From assembly GCA_017991025.1 (NCBI GenBank), contig JAGNMT010000271.1:1-5630 (forward strand): a DNA stretch of 5,630 nt, given 5' to 3'. A program made the translations under genes and the position numbers. The notes beneath the pieces were generated by a model that saw nothing but the letters and a program-made list of their open reading frames with translations, was not told the origin of the DNA and did no database searches. The DNA comes from Verrucomicrobiales bacterium. Its GTDB lineage: Bacteria; Verrucomicrobiota; Verrucomicrobiia; Verrucomicrobiales; DEV007. Positions 1 to 5,630 of this stretch are shown one piece after another. The number at the start of each line of letters is the position of its first letter. The stretch's first letter is position 1.

Positions 1-341
1 AGTCCGAGAGTCGCGCGGGTCAGGTTGTAGTAGTTGAGATTACCGGTGCCGACGCAGGGAAATTCCGGTCGTGCGCCCTCGGCTGCATTGCCGCGTTCCG
101 CCGGGGTGACGATCTCCCCGATGGAGCGCCCCCGGAGACCGCCGGTGCCGAAGGCGAGTTTTTTGAAAAAGCGATTGTTCAACTCCTTCCAGTGCCCTTC
201 CTTCGCGAGCCACGCGACGGAGGCTTCGTAGACCGGGCTTCCGGAGCTACTGAGGAGTTCGGTAATGTTATCGTGGCTGCTCTGGAGAAGGTCTCCGGTG
301 GCGAGGGCGGAATCGAGCGTAGCGGACAGTTCGGAATTCAT
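1..341 (-). CDS. Phospho-sugar mutase (phosphoglucomutase/phosphomannomutase family), N-terminal part
   Basis: Reading the minus strand from the ATG at 341 gives an open frame of 113 codons with no stop before the window edge, so the gene is cut at its 3' end. Seen: residues 44-71 carry a Trp-rich stretch followed by FFKKLAFGTGGLRGRSIG. The FGTGGLRG block (64-71) is the N-terminal signature of alpha-D-phosphohexomutases, and a second conserved-looking stretch, GTGNLNYYNLTR, lies at 98-109. Known of the family: these cytoplasmic enzymes interconvert hexose 1- and 6-phosphates through a phosphoserine, feeding glycogen, cell-wall and nucleotide-sugar synthesis. The phosphoserine loop, metal-binding and sugar-binding domains would lie beyond the window. 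The roughly 60-residue leader before the FGTGG block is typical of the longer PGM2-like branch rather than the short ManB/GlmM type. No Shine-Dalgarno sequence precedes the ATG. The substrate (glucose or mannose phosphate) cannot be decided from this fragment. Confidence 0.88.
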   Translation of the reverse strand, partial: MNSELSATLDSALATGDLLQSSHDNITELLSSSGSPVYEASVAWLAKEGHWKELNNRFFKKLAFGTGGLRGRSIGEIVTPAERGNAAEGARPEFPCVGTGNLNYYNLTRATLG

Positions 342-350
342 GGTTTCGCA

Positions 351-358
351 AGGTAGGA
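351..358 (+). promoter_or_regulatory. Ribosome binding site of the methyltransferase gene
   Basis: AGGTAGGA lies 4 nt before the ATG at 363. It is the only convincing Shine-Dalgarno-like sequence in the window and supports that start. It sits inside the 21-bp gap between the two divergent start codons, so promoters for either gene must reach into the coding sequence of the other. Confidence 0.5.
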
Positions 359-362
359 AGCG

Positions 363-1262
363 ATGGAAGGATTGCAACCTACAGTCGCCGTGAAAAGATT
401 ATTCTCCTCCCCCTCTCCCGATACCAACGCATGGCGCATTTATCACGATGCGGCGGACGGGGTATGGGTCGATCACTTTGACGGTCGTTGGTTGGTCCAG
501 ACACAGCAGGACCAGTTTCCGGAGTTCCTGACTTTCCTCGCCGATGGTAATGCTACCTCGATCTACTGGCGTCCCCGAGACAGGGCGGCGGCGACGGCTC
601 CGGCTCATGTGTGGGGGGCCGAAGTAACAGAGCGTTTTCCGGTGCGGGAAAACGGGGCTTCGTTCTGGATCGACTTCAGCGCGGGTTATTCCAGCGGGAT
701 TTTCCTCGATCAGCGGCTCAACCGGCGCTGGGTCGGGGAGACCGTTCGCCCCGGTGAGCGGATTCTGAATACCTTTGCCTACACGGGCGGATTCTCGGTC
801 ATGGCGGCCCTCGCGGGGGCGGAGACGACGACAGCGGACCTTTCAAAGACCTACCTCAACTGGACCTGGGACAATTTCACCCTGAATGGCCTCGACCCAA
901 AGGATCATCACGGGGTCAAAGGCGATGTCTTCGAGTGGTTGCGGACCTTTGCCCGACAGGGCCGGACCTTTAACGGGATCGTGCTTGATCCCCCGACTTT
1001 TTCGAGGAACCGGAAAACGACCTTCCGCACGGACCGGGATTATGCGGATCTGGCAGCTCTCGGGGTTGCCCTGGTCGAGCCGGGCGGCTGGATGTTGTGT
1101 TGTGCGAATACCCACGGGTTGACAGCGACTCAGTTCGAATCCGATGTGATTCAGGGCATCAGGCAGCGGAGACGGCGCGTAATCTCCTGCGAGCACCCCG
1201 GGATGCCCCCGGAATTCGGTGGTGACGATTATTTGAAATCGCTCAGGGTTGTTGTTGAGTAA
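363..1262 (+). CDS. Class I SAM-dependent RNA methyltransferase, RlmI/RlmK-like, without PUA domain
   Basis: A 299-residue cytoplasmic protein. Residues about 20-100 (WRIYHDAADGVWVDHFDGRW onward) resemble the small central domain of RlmI. The Rossmann methyltransferase domain follows: GIFLDQRLNRRW ahead of SAM motif I ILNTFAYTGGF (134-144), an acidic residue ending strand 2 at D159 (ADLSKTYL), and the catalytic-type motif IV LDPPTF with D209-P-P-T-F213. The phrase LDPPTFSRNRK and the run DLSKTYLNW are close to RlmK, the C-terminal half of E. coli RlmL/RlmKL, which makes m7G2069 in 23S rRNA. The overall build also resembles RlmI, which makes m5C1962. Unlike RlmI there is no N-terminal PUA domain, and no second catalytic Cys of the m5C type is evident. 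It probably methylates rRNA, but base and position are unknown. Its stop is 27 bp before hisD, so the two may share a transcript. The family call is firm; the substrate is open. Confidence 0.85.
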   Translation: MEGLQPTVAVKRLFSSPSPDTNAWRIYHDAADGVWVDHFDGRWLVQTQQDQFPEFLTFLADGNATSIYWRPRDRAAATAPAHVWGAEVTERFPVRENGASFWIDFSAGYSSGIFLDQRLNRRWVGETVRPGERILNTFAYTGGFSVMAALAGAETTTADLSKTYLNWTWDNFTLNGLDPKDHHGVKGDVFEWLRTFARQGRTFNGIVLDPPTFSRNRKTTFRTDRDYADLAALGVALVEPGGWMLCCANTHGLTATQFESDVIQGIRQRRRRVISCEHPGMPPEFGGDDYLKSLRVVVE

Positions 1263-1289
1263 CCTCCCCCGCACCAGTCGGGTCATTTT

Positions 1290-2582
1290 ATGCGCCTTAT
1301 TAAGTACACGGACAAGAATTTTACCTCAGCGATCAAGAAACTGGATCGGCGTTCCGCTCCGCCGCTTGGCGTCGAAGAGGTCGTGAAGGGGATCATCGCC
1401 GAAGTGAAATCGCGAGGGGATGCCGCGCTCATCGAGCTCTCGAACCGCTTTGATAAGGCGGACTTCAAATCCGCGAAAGACCTCCGCGTCACTCCCGCCG
1501 AGCTCGCTGCCGCCGAAAACGCGGTCGATGCGGAAACCAAAAAGGCTATCGCCGCTTCTCGGAAAAACGTCACTGATTTCGCAAAGCGCAGCCTCCGCAA
1601 AGACTGGTCGGGCAAAAATGCTCAGGGTGCCGAGGTCGGAGAGCGTTATCTGCCTTTCCAGCGGGTCGGCATTTATGTGCCGGGCGGAAGTGCTCCGCTC
1701 GTCTCGACCTCGAACATGACCGTGTGCCTCGCGGCGGCGGCGGGTTGTCCCGAAATTGTCGTGATGACGCCTCCCGGTCCCGGGGGCATCGTTAATCCTG
1801 CTCTTTTGTATGCGCTGAAGGAAGCGGGAGCGACCGAGGTCTATAAAGTTGGCGGAGCCCAGGGCATGGCCGCCATGTCGCTCGGGACAAAAACGATCAA
1901 GCCGGTCTTGAAAGTCTACGGTCCGGGAAACTCCTATGTCGTCGAGGCGAAACGCCAGCTCTTTGGAGTCGTCGCGGTGGATTTACTGCCCGGGCCGAGT
2001 GAGGTCGTGACCCTCGCTGACAGCAGCGGGAATGCTGCCTTCATCGCCGCCGACATGCTCGCTCAGGCGGAGCACGGGGGTGACAGCATCATGGGTTTTA
2101 TTACAGACTCGGAAAAGCTGCTGAACGCGGTGAATGCCGAGATTGATCGCCAGATCCAGACGCTGAGCCGTCAGGTTCCGTTGAAAAAAGCACTCAAGGA
2201 GGGGGCCTGGATGGTGCTCGTCGAAAAGCTCGAAGACGGCGTTGCTCTCGTGAATGCCTTTGCCCCCGAGCACCTTTCTTTGATCGCGAGGAAAGAGGCA
2301 TCGATCCTGCCTAGGATCACGACTTCGGGCGCGATCTTTCTGGGGAACTATTCGCCCGTATCCGTCGGCGATTTCCTTGCCGGACCCAGCCACGAACTGC
2401 CGACTGGCGGTGCGGGAAAATCGTTCCCCGGTCTCACTGTGGACATGTTTCAAAGGCGCACCAGCATCGTGCGACTCGATCCCGAGTCGATCCGGAAATC
2501 CGCTCCGTTTGTCGAGGCCTTTGCCAAAGTCGAGGGACTCGATGCCCACGGACGGTCCGCGACGATACGGTTGGAGAAGTAG
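1290..2582 (+). CDS. hisD: Histidinol dehydrogenase
   Basis: A 430-residue protein, the usual full length of HisD, which oxidises L-histidinol to L-histidine in two NAD+-dependent steps at the end of histidine biosynthesis in the cytoplasm. Seen: the signature region VGIYVPGGSAPLVSTSNM; KVGGAQGMAAMSLGT; VYGPGNSYV; LLPGPSEV; QAEH with Q259 and H262; the catalytic pair E327-H328 in FAPEHLSL; SPVSVGDFLAGPSHELPTGG with D361; and a C-terminal H420 in GLDAHGRSA. In the E. coli enzyme the equivalent Gln259, His262, Asp360 and His419 bind zinc, and Glu326/His327 act as acid/base, so the active site looks intact. The ATG at 1290 gives the expected N-terminus; no good Shine-Dalgarno sequence precedes it (the gap is pyrimidine-rich). 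No other his gene is in the window, so the pathway genes appear scattered. Members of the family that act on other alcohols (e.g. sulfopropanediol dehydrogenase) exist, but the motifs here read as ordinary HisD. Confidence 0.96.
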   Translation: MRLIKYTDKNFTSAIKKLDRRSAPPLGVEEVVKGIIAEVKSRGDAALIELSNRFDKADFKSAKDLRVTPAELAAAENAVDAETKKAIAASRKNVTDFAKRSLRKDWSGKNAQGAEVGERYLPFQRVGIYVPGGSAPLVSTSNMTVCLAAAAGCPEIVVMTPPGPGGIVNPALLYALKEAGATEVYKVGGAQGMAAMSLGTKTIKPVLKVYGPGNSYVVEAKRQLFGVVAVDLLPGPSEVVTLADSSGNAAFIAADMLAQAEHGGDSIMGFITDSEKLLNAVNAEIDRQIQTLSRQVPLKKALKEGAWMVLVEKLEDGVALVNAFAPEHLSLIARKEASILPRITTSGAIFLGNYSPVSVGDFLAGPSHELPTGGAGKSFPGLTVDMFQRRTSIVRLDPESIRKSAPFVEAFAKVEGLDAHGRSATIRLEK

Positions 2583-2616
2583 GCGACTTCGTCGTCGCGT
2601 TGATTTTCCGTCAACG
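2583..2616 (+). other. Two small adjacent inverted repeats after hisD
   Basis: Directly after the hisD stop are GCGAC (2583-2587) pairing with GTCGC (2594-2598), and CGTTGA (2598-2603) pairing with TCAACG (2611-2616). Loops are 6 and 7 nt. No U-run follows, so this is not a standard intrinsic terminator. The stems are short and could be chance; a role in 3'-end processing or as a protein site is only a possibility. Confidence 0.2.
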
Positions 2617-2625
2617 GCTCCGAAT

Positions 2626-2651
2626 TTGACTTCCCGCCGTATAGTGCGGAG
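2626..2651 (+). promoter_or_regulatory. Candidate promoter elements directly before the SDR gene
   Basis: TATAGT (2640-2645) is a good match to a sigma-70 -10 box and ends 6 nt before the ATG at 2652, which would put the transcription start at or next to the start codon (a leaderless mRNA). A perfect-looking -35 type sequence TTGACT (2626-2631) lies only 8 bp upstream, too close for a normal sigma-70 spacer, and nothing -35-like sits at the standard 16-18 bp distance. GGAG (2648-2651) abuts the ATG and is too close to serve as a Shine-Dalgarno sequence. The spacing problem keeps this a weak call. Confidence 0.3.
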
Positions 2652-3353
2652 ATGGAACGTGACATTTTGGTTGTCGGCGGAAATTCGGGCATCGGGCTTG
2701 AGATCATTCGTGAACTCACCATGCGGGGCGACCGCGTCATCGCTGCAACACGGAACGAGGGCGGCCTCGTCGATTTTCCGCAAGTGGCACGGCAATGCTA
2801 CGACGTGACTGATCGCAGCGCCGTCCTCGATCTTCCCGAATCGCTCGACGGTTTTGTCTACTGTCCCGGCACGATCCAGTTGAAGCCCTTCCAACGACTC
2901 ACCGACGATGACTTCCAGGCCGAGCTCGAAGTGAATTTCCTTGGCGCGGTGCGGGCAATACGCCTCGCACTGCCGGCACTGAAAAAATCGGGAGCCGCTT
3001 CCATTGTCCTTTTCTCGACGATCGCCGTCGGCACTGGCTTGCCCTATCATGCCGGGATTGCCTCCGCGAAAGGAGCTCTAGAGGGACTTGCCCGGACCCT
3101 CGCAGCGGAGTTTTCCCCGAAGATCCGGGTGAACTGCCTCGCCCTTTCACTCACGGACACCCCCCTCGCGGGCAGTCTCCTGAGCACGGATGACAAGCGC
3201 AAAGCCTCGGCGGACCGGCATCCGCTCAAGCGGGTCGGCGACGCCTCCGAGGTCGCCAAAGCGGCAGTTTTCCTCCTTGGTTCCGATTCGGGCTTTATGA
3301 CGGGTCAGGTCATGAAAATAGATGGAGGTATCTCCACGTTGAAGCTCCTTTAG
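2652..3353 (+). CDS. SDR family oxidoreductase-like protein lacking the catalytic Tyr
   Basis: A 233-residue single-domain Rossmann protein of classical SDR length. Seen: the nucleotide-binding GGNSGIG (9-15); AATRN after strand 2, where Arg would favour NADP(H); YCPGT (70-74) in the place of the usual NNAG; N95 in EVNFLGAV; the active-site stretch from FST (121-123) to K140 in IASAKGALEGLARTLAAE; IRVNCLALSLTDTP; and GFMTGQVMKIDGG near the C-terminus. In classical SDRs a Ser, then 13 residues on a Tyr, then 4 on a Lys do the chemistry. Counting back from K140 gives I136 at the Tyr position and T123 at the Ser position, so only Asn and Lys of the tetrad remain. Y132 is nearby but four residues early. 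I recall a related bacterial SDR subgroup with an H-A-x-[IV]-A-x-A-K-G pattern here, so this is likely inherited rather than a mutation. Substrate unknown. The start at 2652 fits the SDR N-terminus; the 69-bp gap from hisD suggests separate control. Confidence 0.88.
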   Translation: MERDILVVGGNSGIGLEIIRELTMRGDRVIAATRNEGGLVDFPQVARQCYDVTDRSAVLDLPESLDGFVYCPGTIQLKPFQRLTDDDFQAELEVNFLGAVRAIRLALPALKKSGAASIVLFSTIAVGTGLPYHAGIASAKGALEGLARTLAAEFSPKIRVNCLALSLTDTPLAGSLLSTDDKRKASADRHPLKRVGDASEVAKAAVFLLGSDSGFMTGQVMKIDGGISTLKLL

Positions 3354-3357
3354 AAGG

Positions 3358-3376
3358 TCGGGCAAAAGCTGCCCGG
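3358..3376 (+). terminator. Weak hairpin after the SDR gene, possible terminator
   Basis: Five bases after the SDR stop, CGGGCA (3359-3364) pairs perfectly with TGCCCG (3370-3375) around a 5-nt loop AAAGC, and an outer T-G pair can be added. The stem is GC-rich, as in terminators, but no T-run follows it on either strand, so any termination would be weak or factor-assisted. Confidence 0.3.
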
Positions 3377-3450
3377 CGATTCCCGGAGAATAAGTCGCGA
3401 ATGCGCCATGATTCTCTGCTTTTCGAAGTCGCTTTGATTCTTCACTCTCA

Positions 3451-3472
3451 GGGATATCGCTCCCGATATCCC
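3451..3472 (+). promoter_or_regulatory. Perfect 9-bp inverted repeat abutting the DUF4838 start codon
   Basis: The left arm GGGATATCG (3451-3459) and right arm CGATATCCC (3464-3472) are exact reverse complements around the 4-nt loop CTCC. The repeat ends 2 nt before the ATG at 3475, in the place where a Shine-Dalgarno sequence would sit; none is visible. As RNA it would form a stable hairpin over the ribosome landing site; as DNA it is a dyad of the kind bound by dimeric repressors. Which applies is not shown by the sequence. It may also be fortuitous, but a perfect 9-bp arm with a tetraloop is unlikely in such a short intergenic stretch. Confidence 0.5.
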
Positions 3473-3474
3473 GC

Positions 3475-5630
3475 ATGATCCTTCGTTCTTTCTTTCTTCT
3501 CTGCCTGATCACCTCTTTGTCTGCCGCCGATCTCGTGCTTGTAGAGAATGGGAAATCAAATTATCAGATCGTCGTCCCTGACAAATCACCCGCCGGGGCG
3601 ATCACTGAATCCCTGAGTCAAACTGCGAGGCTCGTGCAGACTGCCTTCCAGGCGAATGGCGTTGCGGTGGGCATAGTCTCTGAAAGTCAGCGCGATCCGG
3701 CGAAACCCTCTTTGTATCTGGGTGATACACGGTTCGCTCGAGACCAGGGCATCGACGTCACCACGCTGCGCGACTGGAGTTATGTCCTTCGGACCGTCGG
3801 CTCAGACCTCATCGTGGCCGGTCACGATCATGCGGCGAAGGCGAAGTCAGAGGAGCCGCGACGACCAAACTGGGATCGTGTCGGTACCGCGAAGGCGGTG
3901 GCGGATTTTGTCCGGCAGTTTATGGGAGTGCGTTTTCTCTATCCTGAAATTGCTCCCTACAATCCTGTCGGCGCGGCGGCGAAGGTCGATCTGCTCGCCT
4001 CCCCGGCGATCGAGTTTCTGCCTATGGCGACGATATCGGTGCCGGGCGATCTGCGTGTGGAAAAGACCCCGCTCCTGCGAGTGAACACTGCCCATCCGGC
4101 GGGTGGCAGCTTTTATGATCTCGCCAACAATCGCTTTCCGCGTGTCGATGAGCTTTTTGGCGGCCACACGTGGGAACGCGCCGTGCCGCCGGAAAAATTC
4201 GGGAACACTCACCCGGAGTATTTCGCCATGATCAGCGGATCGCGCCTGAAGCCGGAAGGAGGGCGCGCTCAGTATTGTTTGTCAAATCCCGAGGTGCAGG
4301 AACTCATATATCAGGACCTCGCCTCAAGGCTGGATCGTGGCTATGCCTCGGTCGATCTGGGCCAGCCGGACGGTTTTCGTGAATGCCAATGCGCCGAGTG
4401 CGAAGCGTTGTACGGTACCGGCAAAGACTGGAGTGAAAAGATCTGGATCTTCAACCGCAAGGTGGCTGAACGCCTTGAGAAATCGCATCCCGGTAAAGAC
4501 GTGACGATGATGTCCTACATCCTCACCGCCGTCCCGCCGAAAACCTTTAAGACATTTCCGGGCAACACCTGTGTCATGTTAACCGGGACGAACGACGATG
4601 ACATCGCACCGTGGCGGGGGATCGAAGTGCCGCGAGGCTTCACCGGTTATGTTTACAACTGGTGCCCGAATCTCGCGACCCGCTACACGCCGATGCGAAC
4701 CCCGGGCTTTGTTGAGGACCAGGTGAAACGTCTGGCAGCCAATCACATCCAGTCGCTTTATCGGGATGGACCTGGCCAGCTCTTCGGGTTGGAAGGACCG
4801 GTCTATTACGTGATGGGCCGCATGTTTGATGATCCTGAGAAGAACGCGGCGAAAGATCTTCTGCCCGAATTCTGCGAGGCCGCCTTCGGCAATAAGAGCG
4901 CTGCCTTTTACATGCGCTCATTCTACGATCAGCTCTACCATGCCATTGCCCTCTACTCCGATCATATCGGCACGCGTTGTGACATCTGGACTTATCAGGC
5001 GCTCGCCGGGGAGGGCAGGCCGCGTAAGACGGTGCAGGATCCGTTTCAATTGATCGCCTTTCTCTACACGCCGAATCTCCTGACCGCGCTCGATGCCGAT
5101 CTCAGTCTCGCTGAAAAACAGGCCACCACCGTGAAGTCAAAAACACGCCTCGCTCTCGTGCGAACCGAGTTCGAGTATGTGCGCCATTTTGCCCGGGTCG
5201 TGCATCTTCATCAGGCCTACCAAATGGTGCCGGATGAAGCTTCGCGAGACCGGCTCCTCGACGCGATCGAGGCGCGTAATGTCTACATCGAATCGCTCTT
5301 CGACAAGCGAGGTGGCGGCGTGACCGCGGGCAACTGGTCGCATGTGCTGTTTCCTTTCGCCGGACACGATGCCAATCATCTCCGCCTCGCGTATGACGGG
5401 TATCAGGAGCCATATGCCAATACCTGCTTCAACTGGGATACGAAGGCGATGCGCCTGGCTCCCTCACCGGGAAAGAAGCGTCTTTCCCTTGCCAAGGTCG
5501 ATACGGCGATCACGATGAATTCGCCTGAGTGGGGGAAGACCGTGGCGCACGAGCTGACTCTCGTGCCGCCTTTGCATACGCTGCCGCGCAAGACGACGCT
5601 GCGGCTCCTCTACGATCAGACGAATATTTA
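3475..5630 (+). CDS. Secreted DUF4838 domain protein, putative carbohydrate-active enzyme (3' partial)
   Basis: Open from the ATG at 3475 to the window edge: 718 codons, no stop, so the C-terminus is missing. No upstream in-frame start exists, because a TGA lies at 3409-3411. Residues 1-18 form a Sec signal peptide (R4, hydrophobic core, likely cleavage after SAA at 16-18) without a clear lipobox. Residues about 20-150 look like the small alpha/beta N-terminal domain found ahead of GH67/GH20-type barrels, ending in GVRFLYPE (151-158). The DUF4838 region follows: NTHPEYFAMISGSR (244 on), QYCLSNPEVQ (266-275), VDLGQPDGF (293-301), a cysteine cluster C304, C306, C309, and YRDGPGQLFGLEGPVYYV (429 on). 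From about residue 676 (DTAITMNSPEW to LLYDQTNIY) it resembles the start of a CBM9-like sugar-binding domain. Such proteins are common in Verrucomicrobiota, Planctomycetota and Bacteroidota polysaccharide-degrading genomes. It probably acts outside the cytoplasm on a glycan, but reaction and substrate are unknown. Confidence 0.85.
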   Translation, partial: MILRSFFLLCLITSLSAADLVLVENGKSNYQIVVPDKSPAGAITESLSQTARLVQTAFQANGVAVGIVSESQRDPAKPSLYLGDTRFARDQGIDVTTLRDWSYVLRTVGSDLIVAGHDHAAKAKSEEPRRPNWDRVGTAKAVADFVRQFMGVRFLYPEIAPYNPVGAAAKVDLLASPAIEFLPMATISVPGDLRVEKTPLLRVNTAHPAGGSFYDLANNRFPRVDELFGGHTWERAVPPEKFGNTHPEYFAMISGSRLKPEGGRAQYCLSNPEVQELIYQDLASRLDRGYASVDLGQPDGFRECQCAECEALYGTGKDWSEKIWIFNRKVAERLEKSHPGKDVTMMSYILTAVPPKTFKTFPGNTCVMLTGTNDDDIAPWRGIEVPRGFTGYVYNWCPNLATRYTPMRTPGFVEDQVKRLAANHIQSLYRDGPGQLFGLEGPVYYVMGRMFDDPEKNAAKDLLPEFCEAAFGNKSAAFYMRSFYDQLYHAIALYSDHIGTRCDIWTYQALAGEGRPRKTVQDPFQLIAFLYTPNLLTALDADLSLAEKQATTVKSKTRLALVRTEFEYVRHFARVVHLHQAYQMVPDEASRDRLLDAIEARNVYIESLFDKRGGGVTAGNWSHVLFPFAGHDANHLRLAYDGYQEPYANTCFNWDTKAMRLAPSPGKKRLSLAKVDTAITMNSPEWGKTVAHELTLVPPLHTLPRKTTLRLLYDQTNI

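Noticed and set aside
34..231. 65-codon + strand frame opposite the phospho-sugar mutase
   Set aside because: The minus strand encodes the clear FGTGGLRG motif here; the + frame is Pro/Arg/Ser-rich and unrecognisable.
843..1286. 147-codon minus-strand frame opposite the methyltransferase 3' half
   Set aside because: Fully antisense to conserved methyltransferase motifs; no domain or start signal of its own.
1983..3050. 355-codon open frame on the minus strand across the end of hisD and the start of the SDR gene
   Set aside because: It is antisense to two well-supported genes, crosses their intergenic gap, is rich in Arg, His and Gly as GC-rich antisense frames are, and shows no recognisable domain.
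3409..3441. 7-bp direct repeat TGATTCT at 3409-3415 and 3435-3441 in the gap before the DUF4838 gene, and a TTGATT (3434-3439) as a possible -35 box
   Set aside because: The repeat is short enough to be chance, and no -10-like hexamer lies 16-18 bp after TTGATT.
3147..3512. 121-codon minus-strand frame spanning the SDR 3' end and the gap before the DUF4838 gene
   Set aside because: It covers the only sizeable intergenic gap, so it was considered as a small gene, but most of it is antisense to the SDR C-terminus and it lacks any recognisable motif.
3722..5591. Several short open frames on both strands (for example 3722-4084 +, 3847-4212 -, 5102-5413 -, 5403-5591 -) inside the DUF4838 gene
   Set aside because: The DUF4838 frame is continuous, starts with a signal peptide and has family motifs through this whole stretch; the others are low-complexity Arg/Ser/Pro-rich shadows.

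Overview
The window is an ordinary-looking, GC-rich, densely coding chromosomal segment. It holds five protein genes: one divergent partial gene at the left edge and four on the + strand, the last of which runs off the right edge. No tRNA, rRNA, CRISPR array, insertion sequence or phage gene was seen. The gene types suggest a member of the Verrucomicrobiota or a relative in the PVC group. They are a phosphohexomutase of the FGTGGLRG type, a PUA-less RlmI/RlmK-like methyltransferase, a lone hisD, an SDR without the catalytic tyrosine, and a secreted DUF4838 protein. Weak or absent Shine-Dalgarno sequences at most starts fit this. The taxonomic call is inference from gene style, not from a marker gene.

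Layout: complement(<1..341) is the N-terminal part of a phospho-sugar mutase. Only 21 bp separate its start from the divergent methyltransferase gene (363..1262). After a 27-bp gap comes hisD (1290..2582), a full-length histidinol dehydrogenase with all catalytic and zinc-binding residues. A 69-bp gap with promoter-like sequence leads to a short-chain dehydrogenase/reductase (SDR) gene (2652..3353). A 121-bp gap with a weak hairpin after the SDR and a perfect 9-bp inverted repeat just before the next start leads to a secreted DUF4838 protein (3475..>5630), probably a carbohydrate-active enzyme.

How the genes work together: methyltransferase and hisD are close enough to be co-transcribed, but their functions (RNA modification, histidine biosynthesis) are unrelated. 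The SDR and the DUF4838 gene may each have their own control region. The window does not look like a dedicated pathway, defence island or mobile element, and I found no convincing new multi-gene system. The two points most worth a second look are the SDR, in which the positions expected for catalytic Ser and Tyr are Thr and Ile, and the hairpin-forming palindrome that ends 2 nt before the DUF4838 start codon.
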